DNA of 64,000 nt, taken from the NCBI GenBank assembly GCA_963662985.1, contig OY760067.1:1984001-2048000 (forward strand), given 5' to 3'. This document shows, piece after piece, positions 33,462 through 41,290 of this stretch. Each line of letters begins with the position of its first letter. The stretch's first letter is position 1. The DNA is from G963662985 sp963662985 (GTDB taxonomy: Bacteria > Chloroflexota > Anaerolineae > Anaerolineales > UBA11579). The position numbers and the translations under genes are program-made. The notes beneath the pieces are model-generated. The model ran no database searches, was not told where the DNA came from, and saw only the letters and a list, made by a program, of their open reading frames with translations.

Positions 33462-33929
33462 TTAGTAATCTTCGTCTTCGTCGAAGTCTTCGTAGTCTTC
33501 GTCGTCATAATCATCGTCGTCAAAGTCTTCGAAGTCATCATCATCGTCGTAGTCGAAGTCATCATCGTCGAAGTCTTCTTCTTCTTCACTGTCACCGTCG
33601 CCAACTTCGTATTCTTCTTGAAGAGCGAGGAATTTGGTGGAGACGAGTTCGTATTCGTCATGATCGTCGATGTTTTGAATTTCGATCTCGCCATCTTCAA
33701 ATTCTTCAAAGCGATAAAGAAGAGCGGTTTCTTCTACGGGGTGAAGAAGGGCGATATATTCTTGACCGTCAATTTCGAAGAGGTCGATGATTTCACAGAC
33801 GAGTTCGGTGTTGTCTTCTAAAGTGAGGGTGACGGTTTGATGGTTGTGTTCGTGATCATGTTCGTGTTCACAGGTACAGTTTTCACAATTATGATCATGA
33901 GTGTGCATTTGGTTTTTGGTTTTTTCCAT
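33462..33929 (-). CDS. DUF1292 protein with His-rich head and very acidic tail
   Basis: 155 residues in three parts. Residues 8-30 are a His/Cys/Glu-rich segment (HTHDHNCENCTCEHEHDHEH) that looks able to bind metal. Residues 31-105 are a DUF1292 domain (VTLTLEDNTELVCEIIDLFEIDGQEYIALL... YRFEEFEDGEIEIQNI). Residues 110-155 are almost only Asp, Glu, Phe and Tyr. DUF1292 proteins in Firmicutes sit beside ruvX and alaS and are of unknown role. The tail makes the DNA look repetitive, but it is coding. Confidence 0.8.
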   Translation of the reverse strand: MEKTKNQMHTHDHNCENCTCEHEHDHEHNHQTVTLTLEDNTELVCEIIDLFEIDGQEYIALLHPVEETALLYRFEEFEDGEIEIQNIDDHDEYELVSTKFLALQEEYEVGDGDSEEEEDFDDDDFDYDDDDDFEDFDDDDYDDEDYEDFDEDEDY

Positions 33930-34147
33930 TTAATACTCCGTATTTGTACGTAAGTTGTTGTTAGTTTTTTTGATAGTTAAATAAATCGAAAGGGATTATA
34001 CCAATATGTGGGATTTGCGCTAGGTTTTTTGTTATTTGAATTTTATTAATTTCAGATAAATAAATGATTAATTTTGAACTTTTTTGTTGGGTTGGGGGAC
34101 ATATGAGATGAACTGGTTAAATATTATTTTATCAAAAGGAGTTTTGT

Positions 34148-34612
34148 ATGAAATTTAGAAAATTAGTGTTGGGATTGGTGGGGGTTTTGATGATGGGGTT
34201 GCTGGTGAGTTGCAGCAAGGATGGAATTTTGAAGGTGTATGATGAGAGCATACAGCGCTTGGGCAATTTTAATTTGACAAGAAATTTTAAGCTGGAGGGG
34301 AAGAGAAATTTTGGAGAAGATCGCTATGTTGGTGATTACAGTGCTGTTTATGATAATTTTTCGGGGCGAGAGGTTTTGTTTGGCGGCACGGGATTGGCAC
34401 GAGAAGCTGGCGAGACGCTTGCAGTTTGGTGTGAGATGGATGTTTTGGAAGGAGAGGGGCGATTGATATTTGAATCTGGCAATGAGATTGCGGAGGTGTT
34501 GTTGGATGAAAGTGGCTCTTGTGAGGAGGCGCTTGCCTTGGTGCCGGCGACGAATTTGATTGTGTTTGAAGGGGAGGGATTTTCGGGAAATTTGGATGTG
34601 GAAGTGCGGTAA
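34148..34612 (+). CDS. Small lipoprotein of unknown function
   Basis: 154 residues. The signal KLVLGLVGVLMMGLLVSC ends in a clear lipobox (LLVSC, Cys about 22). The mature part is beta-rich: FNLTRNFKLEGKRNFGEDRYVGDYSAVYDNFSGREVLFGGTG and WCEMDVLEGEGRLIFESGNEIAEVLLDESGSC, ending EGEGFSGNLDVEV. Two cysteines (about 97 and 124) could form a disulfide. It resembles small YdhL/DUF-type Ig-like lipoproteins but I cannot name the family. AAAAGGAG precedes the ATG. Confidence 0.7.
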   Translation: MKFRKLVLGLVGVLMMGLLVSCSKDGILKVYDESIQRLGNFNLTRNFKLEGKRNFGEDRYVGDYSAVYDNFSGREVLFGGTGLAREAGETLAVWCEMDVLEGEGRLIFESGNEIAEVLLDESGSCEEALALVPATNLIVFEGEGFSGNLDVEVR

Positions 34613-34630
34613 GAGCGTATGAATAGGATG

Positions 34631-34662
34631 AAAACGCCATGTTTATCACATGGCGTTTTTTT
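34631..34662. terminator. Bidirectional terminator
   Basis: AAAACGCCATG/CATGGCGTTTTTT hairpin between convergent genes. Confidence 0.9.
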
Positions 34663-34672
34663 GTTATTTTGG

Positions 34673-35110
34673 TTAGAGCTCGCCGATATCTTCTTTCCAG
34701 AGATTGGGTTCTTCTTCGATGAAGGTTTGCATGAGGGTTTTACATTCGTCGAGGTCAAGATCGATGACTTCAACGCCGTGTTGTTCTAAGAAGTTGCGGC
34801 TGTCTGTTTCGAAGGTTTTGGATTCGCCGACGATGACTTTTTTGATGCCAAATTGGACGATGGCGCCGGAGCAGAGGTAGCAGGGCATGAGGGTGGAGTA
34901 GAGGGTGGTGCCGGCATAGGTGCCGATGCGGCCTGCGTTTTGGAGGCAGTCGATTTCGGCGTGGAGGATGGGGTTACCGAGTTGTACGCGTTGGTTGTGG
35001 CCGTGACCGATGATTTGATCGTCTTTAATGAGCACAGATCCGATGGGAATGCCACCCGATTGGCGCCCTTGTTTGGCTTGGTCGATGGCTGCTTGCATAA
35101 ATTTATCCAT
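34673..35110 (-). CDS. Cytosine deaminase of the fungal (FCY1) type
   Basis: 145 residues, a CDA-fold zinc deaminase. HAEIDC (about residues 50-55) supplies the His ligand and catalytic Glu, and MPCYLCSGA (about 76-84) the two Cys ligands. The whole chain follows yeast cytosine deaminase rather than tRNA TadA or guanine deaminase: GGIPIGSVLI near the N-terminus, GHGHNQRVQLGNPILHAEI, VVGESKTFE, and an end reading FIEEEPNLWKEDIGE that matches the yeast C-terminus closely. It should convert cytosine to uracil and ammonia. Most bacteria use the unrelated CodA amidohydrolase. Confidence 0.85.
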   Translation of the reverse strand: MDKFMQAAIDQAKQGRQSGGIPIGSVLIKDDQIIGHGHNQRVQLGNPILHAEIDCLQNAGRIGTYAGTTLYSTLMPCYLCSGAIVQFGIKKVIVGESKTFETDSRNFLEQHGVEVIDLDLDECKTLMQTFIEEEPNLWKEDIGEL

Positions 35111-35210
35111 TTGTTCTCCTTTTTATGAATTTGACGGATGTTTTGAGAAGAGTCTTACGCAATGTTGTGGGGGAGGATGGGAGGTTATTATACGTGATTT
35201 TAAGAAATAA

Positions 35211-35236
35211 AAAAGCAATTCGGTGAGAATTGCTTT
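35211..35236 (-). terminator. Terminator of plsY
   Basis: GCAATTC/GAATTGC hairpin followed on the minus strand by TTTTTTA. Confidence 0.8.
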
Positions 35237-35248
35237 TGTTTGTCTGGA

Positions 35249-35869
35249 TTAAGATTGTTTCTTTTTGAAGAGGACACTACTGACGGTGACCTCTTCTTTG
35301 GCGAGGATGCGTTGGATATTTTTGCGATGAAGGTAGAAGCAGATGGCGGTGAGGAGGAGGCTGAATGCAACGAGCCAGAGGGAGTGTTCTTGGAAGTAGG
35401 AGACGATGGGGAGGCTGATGAAGGTGGTGAAGGAGCCGGTGACGATGTAGTCTGTGAGGAGGGATGGGATGATTACAAGTAGGGCGAAGAGCAGGCCGAT
35501 TTTCCAGCTGACACCGATCATCATGCCGATGAGGGTGGCGACGCCTTTGCCGCCTTTGAAACGCAGGTAGAAGGGGAACATGTGTCCGATGATGGCCATC
35601 AGGCCAGCGATGAAGGCGAGTTGGGGGGTGTCAGGGTAGAGGGAACGAACGATGAGGACTGCGGCGATGCCTTTGAGGATGTCTACGAAGCCGACGATGA
35701 GGCCGTATTTGAGGCCGAGGATGGTGGTGGCGTTGGAGGTGCCGGCGTTGCCAGAGCCATGTTCGCGAATGTCAATTTTTTTTACGAGTTTGCCGAGAAT
35801 ATAGGCGGTTTGGATGCTGCCTAAGAGGTAGCCGATGAGGACGCTGATGATCGTGTTGGTGGTGGTCAT
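35249..35869 (-). CDS. plsY: Glycerol-3-phosphate acyltransferase
   Basis: 206 residues with five or so membrane helices. The conserved motifs are GSIQTAYILGK, the GSGNAGTSNA motif 1 (about residues 36-45), FKGGKGVATL (about 103-112), and a C-terminal HRKNIQRI. PlsY transfers an acyl group from acyl-phosphate to glycerol 3-phosphate, the first step of phospholipid synthesis. The ATG at 35869 follows AGGAGA; an in-frame extension upstream is not supported. Confidence 0.95.
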   Translation of the reverse strand: MTTTNTIISVLIGYLLGSIQTAYILGKLVKKIDIREHGSGNAGTSNATTILGLKYGLIVGFVDILKGIAAVLIVRSLYPDTPQLAFIAGLMAIIGHMFPFYLRFKGGKGVATLIGMMIGVSWKIGLLFALLVIIPSLLTDYIVTGSFTTFISLPIVSYFQEHSLWLVAFSLLLTAICFYLHRKNIQRILAKEEVTVSSVLFKKKQS

Positions 35870-36052
35870 TTTTAGTCTCCTTTTGGGGATGATGGGGGTT
35901 TGTGAATCATCCCGTTTGCTGTGCAAAGATTATACAATGGAATGCGGAATGTTATATGAGAAAAATGAAATTTGTTTTTGAAAGGGTTTGTTGTGTGGAT
36001 GAGGGGGTGATGATATACTGATTTTGAAAATTTTTTAAAGAGGATGTGTAAG

Positions 36053-36388
36053 ATGGTTGATTTTCCAGTTGTGCAAATTGAGTTGTATATTCCGGATGAG
36101 TATGTGGAGGCGTTACAGGAGGAGCTGAACAAGATTAATGTGGGGCGGATGGGGAATTATGATAGTGTGTTGTCGATTACGCAGGTGACGGGGGTGTGGC
36201 GCCCGTTGGAGGGTGCGAATCCTTTTGAGGGGACTGTGGGGGAGGTGACGCATAGCCATGAGAGCAAGGTGGAGGTGCATTGTAATTGGGAGGATGTGCC
36301 GAGGGCTTTGGCGGCGATCCGTGCGGTGCATCCTTATGAGGAGCCGGGGATTAATGTGATTCCGTTGTTGAATCATTTGTTTGAGTGA
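36053..36388 (+). CDS. YqfO/NIF3-insert-like stand-alone protein
   Basis: 111 residues. It matches the ferredoxin-like insert domain found inside NIF3/YqfO proteins and also as a stand-alone protein: QIELYIPDEYVEALQEELNKINVGRMGNYDSV, the WRPLEGANPFEG motif, and AVHPYEEPGINV. The fold is CutA1/PII-like, and a trimeric regulatory or metal-linked role is suspected but not established. ATG 36053 is preferred; the upstream ATG at 36044 touches the AGAGG ribosome site. Confidence 0.85.
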   Translation: MVDFPVVQIELYIPDEYVEALQEELNKINVGRMGNYDSVLSITQVTGVWRPLEGANPFEGTVGEVTHSHESKVEVHCNWEDVPRALAAIRAVHPYEEPGINVIPLLNHLFE

Positions 36389-36395
36389 GTTTTGG

Positions 36396-36422
36396 AACAG
36401 TGCTGAGAGGCGCTGTTTTTTT
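36396..36422 (+). terminator. Terminator of the YqfO-like gene
   Basis: AACAGTGC/GCGCTGTT stem (one G-T pair) followed by TTTTT. Confidence 0.8.
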
Positions 36423-36550
36423 ATGAGAGGGTTGGGAATGAAAGGGGCGGTGTTGGTTTGGATTGCAGGGTGGATTGATTGGTAGATTGTTGTAGCACGA
36501 TATCCGTGATAATATGTTTTAAATAGTAATGATATGATGTGGAGAAGATG

Positions 36551-36847
36551 ATGAGAAATGAGAATTTGCGTGTGCCGGCACACCCGGGTGAGATTTTGTT
36601 GACGGAATTTTTGGTTCCTTTGAATTTGAGCCAACAACAATTGGCGGATGCGATTTTTGTGCCTTTTCAGCGAGTGAATGAGATTGTGAATGAAAAGCGG
36701 GGGATTACTCCTTCGACTGCGTTACGGTTTTCGAGATTTTTTGGGAATTCGGCGGAGTTTTGGATGAATTTGCAGATGCAATATGATCTTTATCGGGCGG
36801 AAATGAAAGAGGAAGGGATTTTATTTTCGATTCAGAGTATTAGGTAA
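36551..36847 (+). CDS. higA: HigA-family antitoxin-like HTH protein (orphan)
   Basis: 98 residues. VPAHPGEILLTEFLVPLNLSQQQLADAIFVPFQRVNEIVNEKRGITPSTALRFSRFFGNSAEFWMNLQ is the HigA/VapI XRE-type HTH with its family extension (about 7-75). HigA normally follows and represses a HigB toxin gene; the 150 bp upstream hold only a terminator and no toxin frame, so this is an orphan regulator or relic. ATG 36551 follows GGAG with good spacing; an ATG one codon earlier is in frame. Confidence 0.85.
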   Translation: MRNENLRVPAHPGEILLTEFLVPLNLSQQQLADAIFVPFQRVNEIVNEKRGITPSTALRFSRFFGNSAEFWMNLQMQYDLYRAEMKEEGILFSIQSIR

Positions 36848-36870
36848 TAAATTTAATTTATTTGGGATAT

Positions 36871-36903
36871 AAAAAAAGCAGGGTTTTGAAACCCTGCTTT
36901 TTT
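36871..36903. terminator. Bidirectional terminator
   Basis: AAAAAAAGCAGGGTTT/AAACCCTGCTTTTTT hairpin between convergent genes. Confidence 0.9.
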
Positions 36904-36910
36904 GTTTGGA

Positions 36911-38023
36911 TTATTCAAATTCGATGGGGCCAAAGCCGCCGAAGTTTTCTGCCATTTGTTGGTAGACGGGGGTGCCAAGGAAGGCGGTGTAGATTTCGTC
37001 TGCTTTTTCGATGGGGTCAATGTCGGCGAAGGCGTCGGGGTAGATGGTTTTGCCGAGGTAGTAGGCATCGGCGATGGCGGTGTCTAGGTTGGTGGAGTAG
37101 TAGTTGTAGGGAAGTTGGGAATAGACGTTGCCATTTTGGATGGCGGCGAGGGCTTGGTAGAATTCGGGGTTCTTTTGTTGATCTTCTTGGACGGAGGCGA
37201 AACCACCTTGGTCGATGAAGATGAAGTCGGGGTTCCATTCAAGGAGTTTTTCTTTGTCGATCATGATGGAGCCTGCTTGTTCTGTTTCGTCGACAACGTT
37301 GATGGCGTTGATGACGTCGAGAAGGGCGTATTGGCCTTGGGTGCTTTCGATGCCATGGGCGCCACGGGAACCAAGACCGCCGATGTATACGGTAGGTTTG
37401 GTTTCTTGGGCAATGTCGGTGGTGCGGGCCATGAGATCGTCATGGGCAGATTGGAGGAGGGCGATGGTTTGTTCGGCTTGGGTGGGATCTGCGATGGCTT
37501 GTCCGATGATGGAAAGGGAATTTTGAATGGTTTCTCCGAAAATGGAGGTGATGCCAAATCCGCCGTAGCTGAGGGCGATGACGGGGATGCCGGTTTGTTT
37601 TTGAAGCTCATCGGCTGTGGCGGGATCAGTGGCGTAGGTGCTGAAGATGACATCGGGAGCGACGGTGAGGATGGCTTCCGCATCGGGGGCATTGTTGGGG
37701 CCACCTTGGCCAATCACAGGAAGTTCAGCAAGTTGAGGATTGGCGAGCATATAAGGCTTGCCACTGACATCGCCGGTTTCCATTTGTTCAACACCAACGA
37801 CGTAGTCTAAATTCCCTGCGTAGACATAGAGGCGGAGGGCACCGGGACCAATGGCGACGACTGAATCGGCGGGTTCTGTGAGGGTGACTTCGCGACCTAC
37901 TGCATCTGTGATGGTGATGGGGTCGGTTGTTTCTGCAGGCGCTTGTGCTGTGGTGGCGCAGGCAGTGAGGACGATGCTGATGAGGATGAAGAGGGGGATG
38001 AGTTTTTGGAATGATTGTTTCAT
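36911..38023 (-). CDS. Metal/siderophore ABC transporter substrate-binding lipoprotein
   Basis: 370 residues of the BtuF/FepB fold (cluster A, class III). Lipobox VLTAC (Cys 22), then ITITDAVGREVTLTEPADSVVAIG, the standard opening of these proteins. GPNNAPDAEAILTVAPDVIFST and GLGSRGAHGIESTQGQYALLDVINAINVVDE follow. It captures a chelated metal or metal complex outside the membrane. It is the last gene of a five-gene minus-strand operon. The ligand (Fe-siderophore, haem, or molybdate/tungstate) cannot be settled from sequence. Confidence 0.9.
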   Translation of the reverse strand: MKQSFQKLIPLFILISIVLTACATTAQAPAETTDPITITDAVGREVTLTEPADSVVAIGPGALRLYVYAGNLDYVVGVEQMETGDVSGKPYMLANPQLAELPVIGQGGPNNAPDAEAILTVAPDVIFSTYATDPATADELQKQTGIPVIALSYGGFGITSIFGETIQNSLSIIGQAIADPTQAEQTIALLQSAHDDLMARTTDIAQETKPTVYIGGLGSRGAHGIESTQGQYALLDVINAINVVDETEQAGSIMIDKEKLLEWNPDFIFIDQGGFASVQEDQQKNPEFYQALAAIQNGNVYSQLPYNYYSTNLDTAIADAYYLGKTIYPDAFADIDPIEKADEIYTAFLGTPVYQQMAENFGGFGPIEFE

Positions 38024-38096
38024 TTTTTTCTCCTTTAATTTGGAAATAATAATTTCAGTTGATCTTTTGAATTAAAGAATCAATTGTTTTTTGAAT

Positions 38097-38849
38097 TTAG
38101 ATGGGCACAACAAAGCGGTGTCCGTTGAGGGTGGAGAGGGTGACGGGGACGGCATAGATGGCTTCGATGGCTTGGGGGGTGATGATGTCGGCGTTGCCGG
38201 CGGCGTAGATGGTTTGGTCTTTGAGAAGGATGAAGCGGTCGGCATAGCGAAGGGCGAGATTGATGTCGTGCATGGTGACGAGGGCGGCGATGTTTTGGGT
38301 TTGGGTGATGGTTTTGACGAGTTGGAGCACTTCGAGCTGATTTTTTAGGTCGAGACTGCTGGTGGGTTCGTCTAGGAGGAGGAGGTTGGGTTGTTGGGCG
38401 AGGGCACGGGCGATGACGACTTTTTGGAGCTCTCCACCGCTTAGTTCGTCGAGGTAGCGGAGGGCGTAGTCAGACAGGCCGAGGGTGTTGAGGGCTTGAC
38501 TGGTGATTTCTAGATCTTGTGCGGTGGCATTCCATTTGAGATAGGGTTTGCGACCGAGGAGGACGGCGTTGAAAACGGTGGTGCGGGTGCCTTGGCGCTG
38601 TTGGGCGACATAGGCGATGTTTTGGGCGAGATGGTTTGATGAGAGGGTGGCGATGTCGGTTTGATTGGCGTAGATGACACCCGTGGATGGCTTGAGGATG
38701 CGGTTGATGGTTTTGAGGAGGGTGGTTTTGCCGGTGCCGTTGGTGCCGAGGATGGCGACGAGCTCGCCGGGTTGGATGTTGAAGGAGATGTTGGCGAGGA
38801 CAGGACGGCTGGGATAGGCAAAGTGAATGTTTTGGACTTGAAGTTTCAT
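38097..38849 (-). CDS. FepC-type ABC transporter ATPase
   Basis: 250 residues: Walker A GTNGTGKTT (about 35-43), Q-loop YVAQQRQGTRTTVFNAVLLGRKP (typical of the FecE/FepC group), signature LSGGELQK (about 136-143), Walker B LLLLDEPTSSLD (about 156-167), and switch His in VTMHDIN. It drives the FecCD permease encoded just upstream, whose end it overlaps by 4 bases. Confidence 0.95.
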   Translation of the reverse strand: MKLQVQNIHFAYPSRPVLANISFNIQPGELVAILGTNGTGKTTLLKTINRILKPSTGVIYANQTDIATLSSNHLAQNIAYVAQQRQGTRTTVFNAVLLGRKPYLKWNATAQDLEITSQALNTLGLSDYALRYLDELSGGELQKVVIARALAQQPNLLLLDEPTSSLDLKNQLEVLQLVKTITQTQNIAALVTMHDINLALRYADRFILLKDQTIYAAGNADIITPQAIEAIYAVPVTLSTLNGHRFVVPI

Positions 38850-39949
38850 TTGCGAGTGGCTCCTTTGGCTAGTAAGAAGAGGAAGAGGGGGGCACCGAAG
38901 AACGAGGTGATGGCACCGACGGGGAGGACGACGGGAGAGATGATGGTGCGGGCTAAGGTGTCTGAAATGAGGAGGAGGGCGGCGCCGGTGACGGCTGAGG
39001 CGGGAATGAGGAAGCGATGGTCTGTGCCGATGATGCGGCGCATCATTTGGGGTGCGATGAGACCGATGAAGCCGATGATGCCCATGAAAGAAACAGAAAC
39101 AGCGGTGATGAGGGAGGCGAGGAACATGCTGCGGAAGCGGACTTTGTCTACTTGAACGCCGAGCCCTTTGGCGGAATCTTCTCCGGTTTCGAGGGTGTTA
39201 TAGTCCCAGCGGTAGTGATGGAAGAGGATGAGCGCGAGGAGAGTGGCTGTGGTGAGGATGGCGACTTCTTTCCATGAGACGCGACCGAGATCTCCGAAGG
39301 TCCAGAAGACCATGGCGGCGACTTGAATGTCTTCGGCGAAATATTGAATGAGGGTGGAGCCAGCGGTGAAGAGGGAGCCAAAGGCTACCCCAGCGAGCAC
39401 GACGGACTCGGGAGAGAAACCTCGGAGACGGGCGAGGAAGAGGATGAGCATCATGGCGAGGATGGAGAAGAGAAAGGCGAAGAAGGTGACTGAATAGGGG
39501 TTGGCGATGAAGACGGCATCGTGGGTGTTGCTGTGGATGGTGCCTGCGCCGAAGAATACGATGGCGAGGTTGGCACCAAATGCGGCGGCGTTGGAGACAC
39601 CGAGAGTGGCGGGAGAGGCGAGGGGGTTGCGAAGGGAGGTTTGCATGACTGCACCAGCGACTGCGAGACCGGCTCCGGCTACGATGCCAGCGATGACACG
39701 GGGAAGACGAATGTTCCAGATGACGATGCTGTTGGTGCCTTCGGTTTCTAGGTGAAGGAGGGCTTTGATGACTTGCAAGGGTGGGATTTGCGCGGCTCCG
39801 GCGTTGATGGCAAAGATGGAGATGCAAATGGTGAGGAGGAGGAGGGCGATGATGAGAGATGTTTTTTTACGAGATTGGTGTTGATAGGCTTGGATGGGGT
39901 CGGGATTGGAGGAGGCTTGAGAGGAGGAGGTAGAGAAGATGTTTTTCAT
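38846..39949 (-). CDS. FecCD-family metal-complex ABC permease
   Basis: 367 residues with about nine to ten helices. RLPRVIAGIVAGAGLAVAGAVMQTSLRNPLASPATLGVSNAAAFGA is the family hallmark (about residues 65-110). FIGLIAPQMMRRIIGTDHRFLIPASAVTGAALLLISDTLART (about 285-327) is the second hallmark, containing the ATPase-coupling loop. It imports siderophore-like or other chelated metals. A 5' segment of about 30 charged residues precedes the first helix. Confidence 0.95.
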   Translation of the reverse strand: MKNIFSTSSSQASSNPDPIQAYQHQSRKKTSLIIALLLLTICISIFAINAGAAQIPPLQVIKALLHLETEGTNSIVIWNIRLPRVIAGIVAGAGLAVAGAVMQTSLRNPLASPATLGVSNAAAFGANLAIVFFGAGTIHSNTHDAVFIANPYSVTFFAFLFSILAMMLILFLARLRGFSPESVVLAGVAFGSLFTAGSTLIQYFAEDIQVAAMVFWTFGDLGRVSWKEVAILTTATLLALILFHHYRWDYNTLETGEDSAKGLGVQVDKVRFRSMFLASLITAVSVSFMGIIGFIGLIAPQMMRRIIGTDHRFLIPASAVTGAALLLISDTLARTIISPVVLPVGAITSFFGAPLFLFLLAKGATRK

Positions 39950-39969
39950 GGTTGGGAATGCTCCTAGGG

Positions 39970-40419
39970 TTATTGATTTTTGGGAAGGGGAAGATTGACA
40001 TCGGTTTGGTTGGTGACGCAGTCGATGCTAGAGGCGTAAAGTTTGATATCGAGGAGAGGGCTTTGATCAAGGGCATCCAGACCGCGAACAATGAGGGTAT
40101 TGCCTTCTTGGCGGATGAAGTCTACGATGCAAAGGGCGATGGGGTTGGGACGATTGGGAGAACGAGAGGCAAACACACCGATTGGCTCTTTGCTAAAAGG
40201 GGTGGGCGAGCTTTGGATGGTGCGATCCGCACGATCTCCAAAGTAGAGGACGTAGAGATGAGTGGCATTTTGGACGTTGATGAGGCATTCTTGATATTGT
40301 GGAAAGATCTCGATGCGAGATTCGTTGGTGGAAAGACGGCCTTGGCGGGGGGCTTGTTTTTTTTCTTGGTAGGGACTGTGGATGATGCCGATAGGGGTGA
40401 GTTGATAGGTTTGGTTCAT
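39970..40419 (-). CDS. trmO: TrmO/TsaA-family methyltransferase
   Basis: 149 residues. YQLTPIGIIHSPYQEKKQAPRQGRL is the signature of TrmO, the SAM-dependent enzyme that N6-methylates t6A37 in tRNA. RSPNRPNPIALCIVDFI is the second conserved block, and GLDALDQSPLLDIKLY the third. It lacks the longer C-terminal part of enteric TrmO, as do many anaerobe homologues found beside FmdE and metal transporters. In that setting it may modify something else, perhaps a metallophore; this is inference. AAGGAG supports the ATG at 40419. Confidence 0.88.
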   Translation of the reverse strand: MNQTYQLTPIGIIHSPYQEKKQAPRQGRLSTNESRIEIFPQYQECLINVQNATHLYVLYFGDRADRTIQSSPTPFSKEPIGVFASRSPNRPNPIALCIVDFIRQEGNTLIVRGLDALDQSPLLDIKLYASSIDCVTNQTDVNLPLPKNQ

Positions 40420-40448
40420 AAAAATACTCCTTAAGAGTTGGTTTTTAA

Positions 40449-41060
40449 TTAGTTGTAGCGATTCAAGGCATCCATGGCGGATTGGTAACATTCTGGACAA
40501 AGTTTTTCCCCGTTGAGAAGGCTAAGACGAATTTCCATGGTTTTTTCTTGGCAACGATCACAATTTTCTGAACGGAAGATTTTAGCTCGGGCTGGGAGCT
40601 CGGCTTTGATGGTTTGGACTTGCACGAGATCTTCTAGTGGGGCAGTGAGGATGTAATCGATTTGGGCTTGTCGGAGTTGTTCGGCTTGTTCTTTCTCTTG
40701 GGGAGTGGCTTGGGGATCAAAAAATTTTTTCATGATTTGATCTTGTTCGGGAGTGAGGGGTTTGCCAAAGTTTGGTTTGACAAGAATGCGAATGGCTTTT
40801 CCATCTGCACGACGGATAAAGCGGAAGGCGTTTTTGCCATAGGGAAGGTGAATGAGATTGCCTTTGCCAAAAGTGCAGCCGGTAATAAATTGGATGGCGT
40901 CTACGGCGCAGTTGTCGGTTTCTACGATGGCGACGACTTCTTCGTCACCGGGTCGTTGGCCCATTTCTTGAATGGCTTTTTCGGCAACACGGATGCCAAT
41001 GGCGAGGCCGGGGCACATGTGACCGTGAAATTCTTGAACAGGAGTAATGCCTTTTATCAT
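40449..41060 (-). CDS. FmdE-family protein with C-terminal zinc finger
   Basis: 203 residues. FHGHMCPGLAIGIRVAEKA (about residues 10-28) is the FmdE signature with a His-Cys pair, followed by ETDNCAVDAIQFITGCTFGKGNLI. The C-terminal 45 residues form a Zn finger: CDRCQEK then CPECYQS. FmdE proteins are named after a formylmethanofuran dehydrogenase-linked gene but occur in many anaerobes near Mo, W or Fe transport and Mo-cofactor genes. It is the first gene of the metal-uptake operon. Since the window also codes for a Mo hydroxylase, a Mo/W link is possible. Confidence 0.88.
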   Translation of the reverse strand: MIKGITPVQEFHGHMCPGLAIGIRVAEKAIQEMGQRPGDEEVVAIVETDNCAVDAIQFITGCTFGKGNLIHLPYGKNAFRFIRRADGKAIRILVKPNFGKPLTPEQDQIMKKFFDPQATPQEKEQAEQLRQAQIDYILTAPLEDLVQVQTIKAELPARAKIFRSENCDRCQEKTMEIRLSLLNGEKLCPECYQSAMDALNRYN

Positions 41061-41104
41061 GAGGGGTTCCTTTTTTATGCTCTATATTGGTTTGAGACAA
41101 GGGT

Positions 41105-41154
41105 ATTATATATGCCAATTTTATTTATTGCAATAATTTGCAATAAATAAAATT
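41105..41154. promoter_or_regulatory. Operon promoter overlapped by a 38-bp perfect palindrome
   Basis: Arms AATTTTATTTATTGCAA (41117-41133) and its exact reverse complement (41138-41154) flank TAAT. On the minus strand the left arm's TTGCAA (41128-41133) serves as -35, with TATAAT (41105-41110) exactly 17 bases on, so a bound repressor would shut the FmdE operon. The ferritin-like gene starts 137 bp away on the other side and may share control. A metal-responsive repressor (Fur/DtxR-like) is inferred. Confidence 0.8.
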
Positions 41155-41290
41155 ATAATTAATTATTAAAATTTTTAGAAACTATTTTTTTTTGTTAAAT
41201 ATCTAGTACAATTTAATAGAGAAAAAAAAATTTTGAAAAAGTATATGAAAATTGACAAATAACAAATAAAGATCATATAAAGGAGAAAAA

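Noticed and set aside
33462..33640. Apparent tandem repeat of GTCGTC/TCATCG words
   Set aside because: It is the reverse of Asp/Glu codon runs in the acidic tail of a DUF1292 gene.
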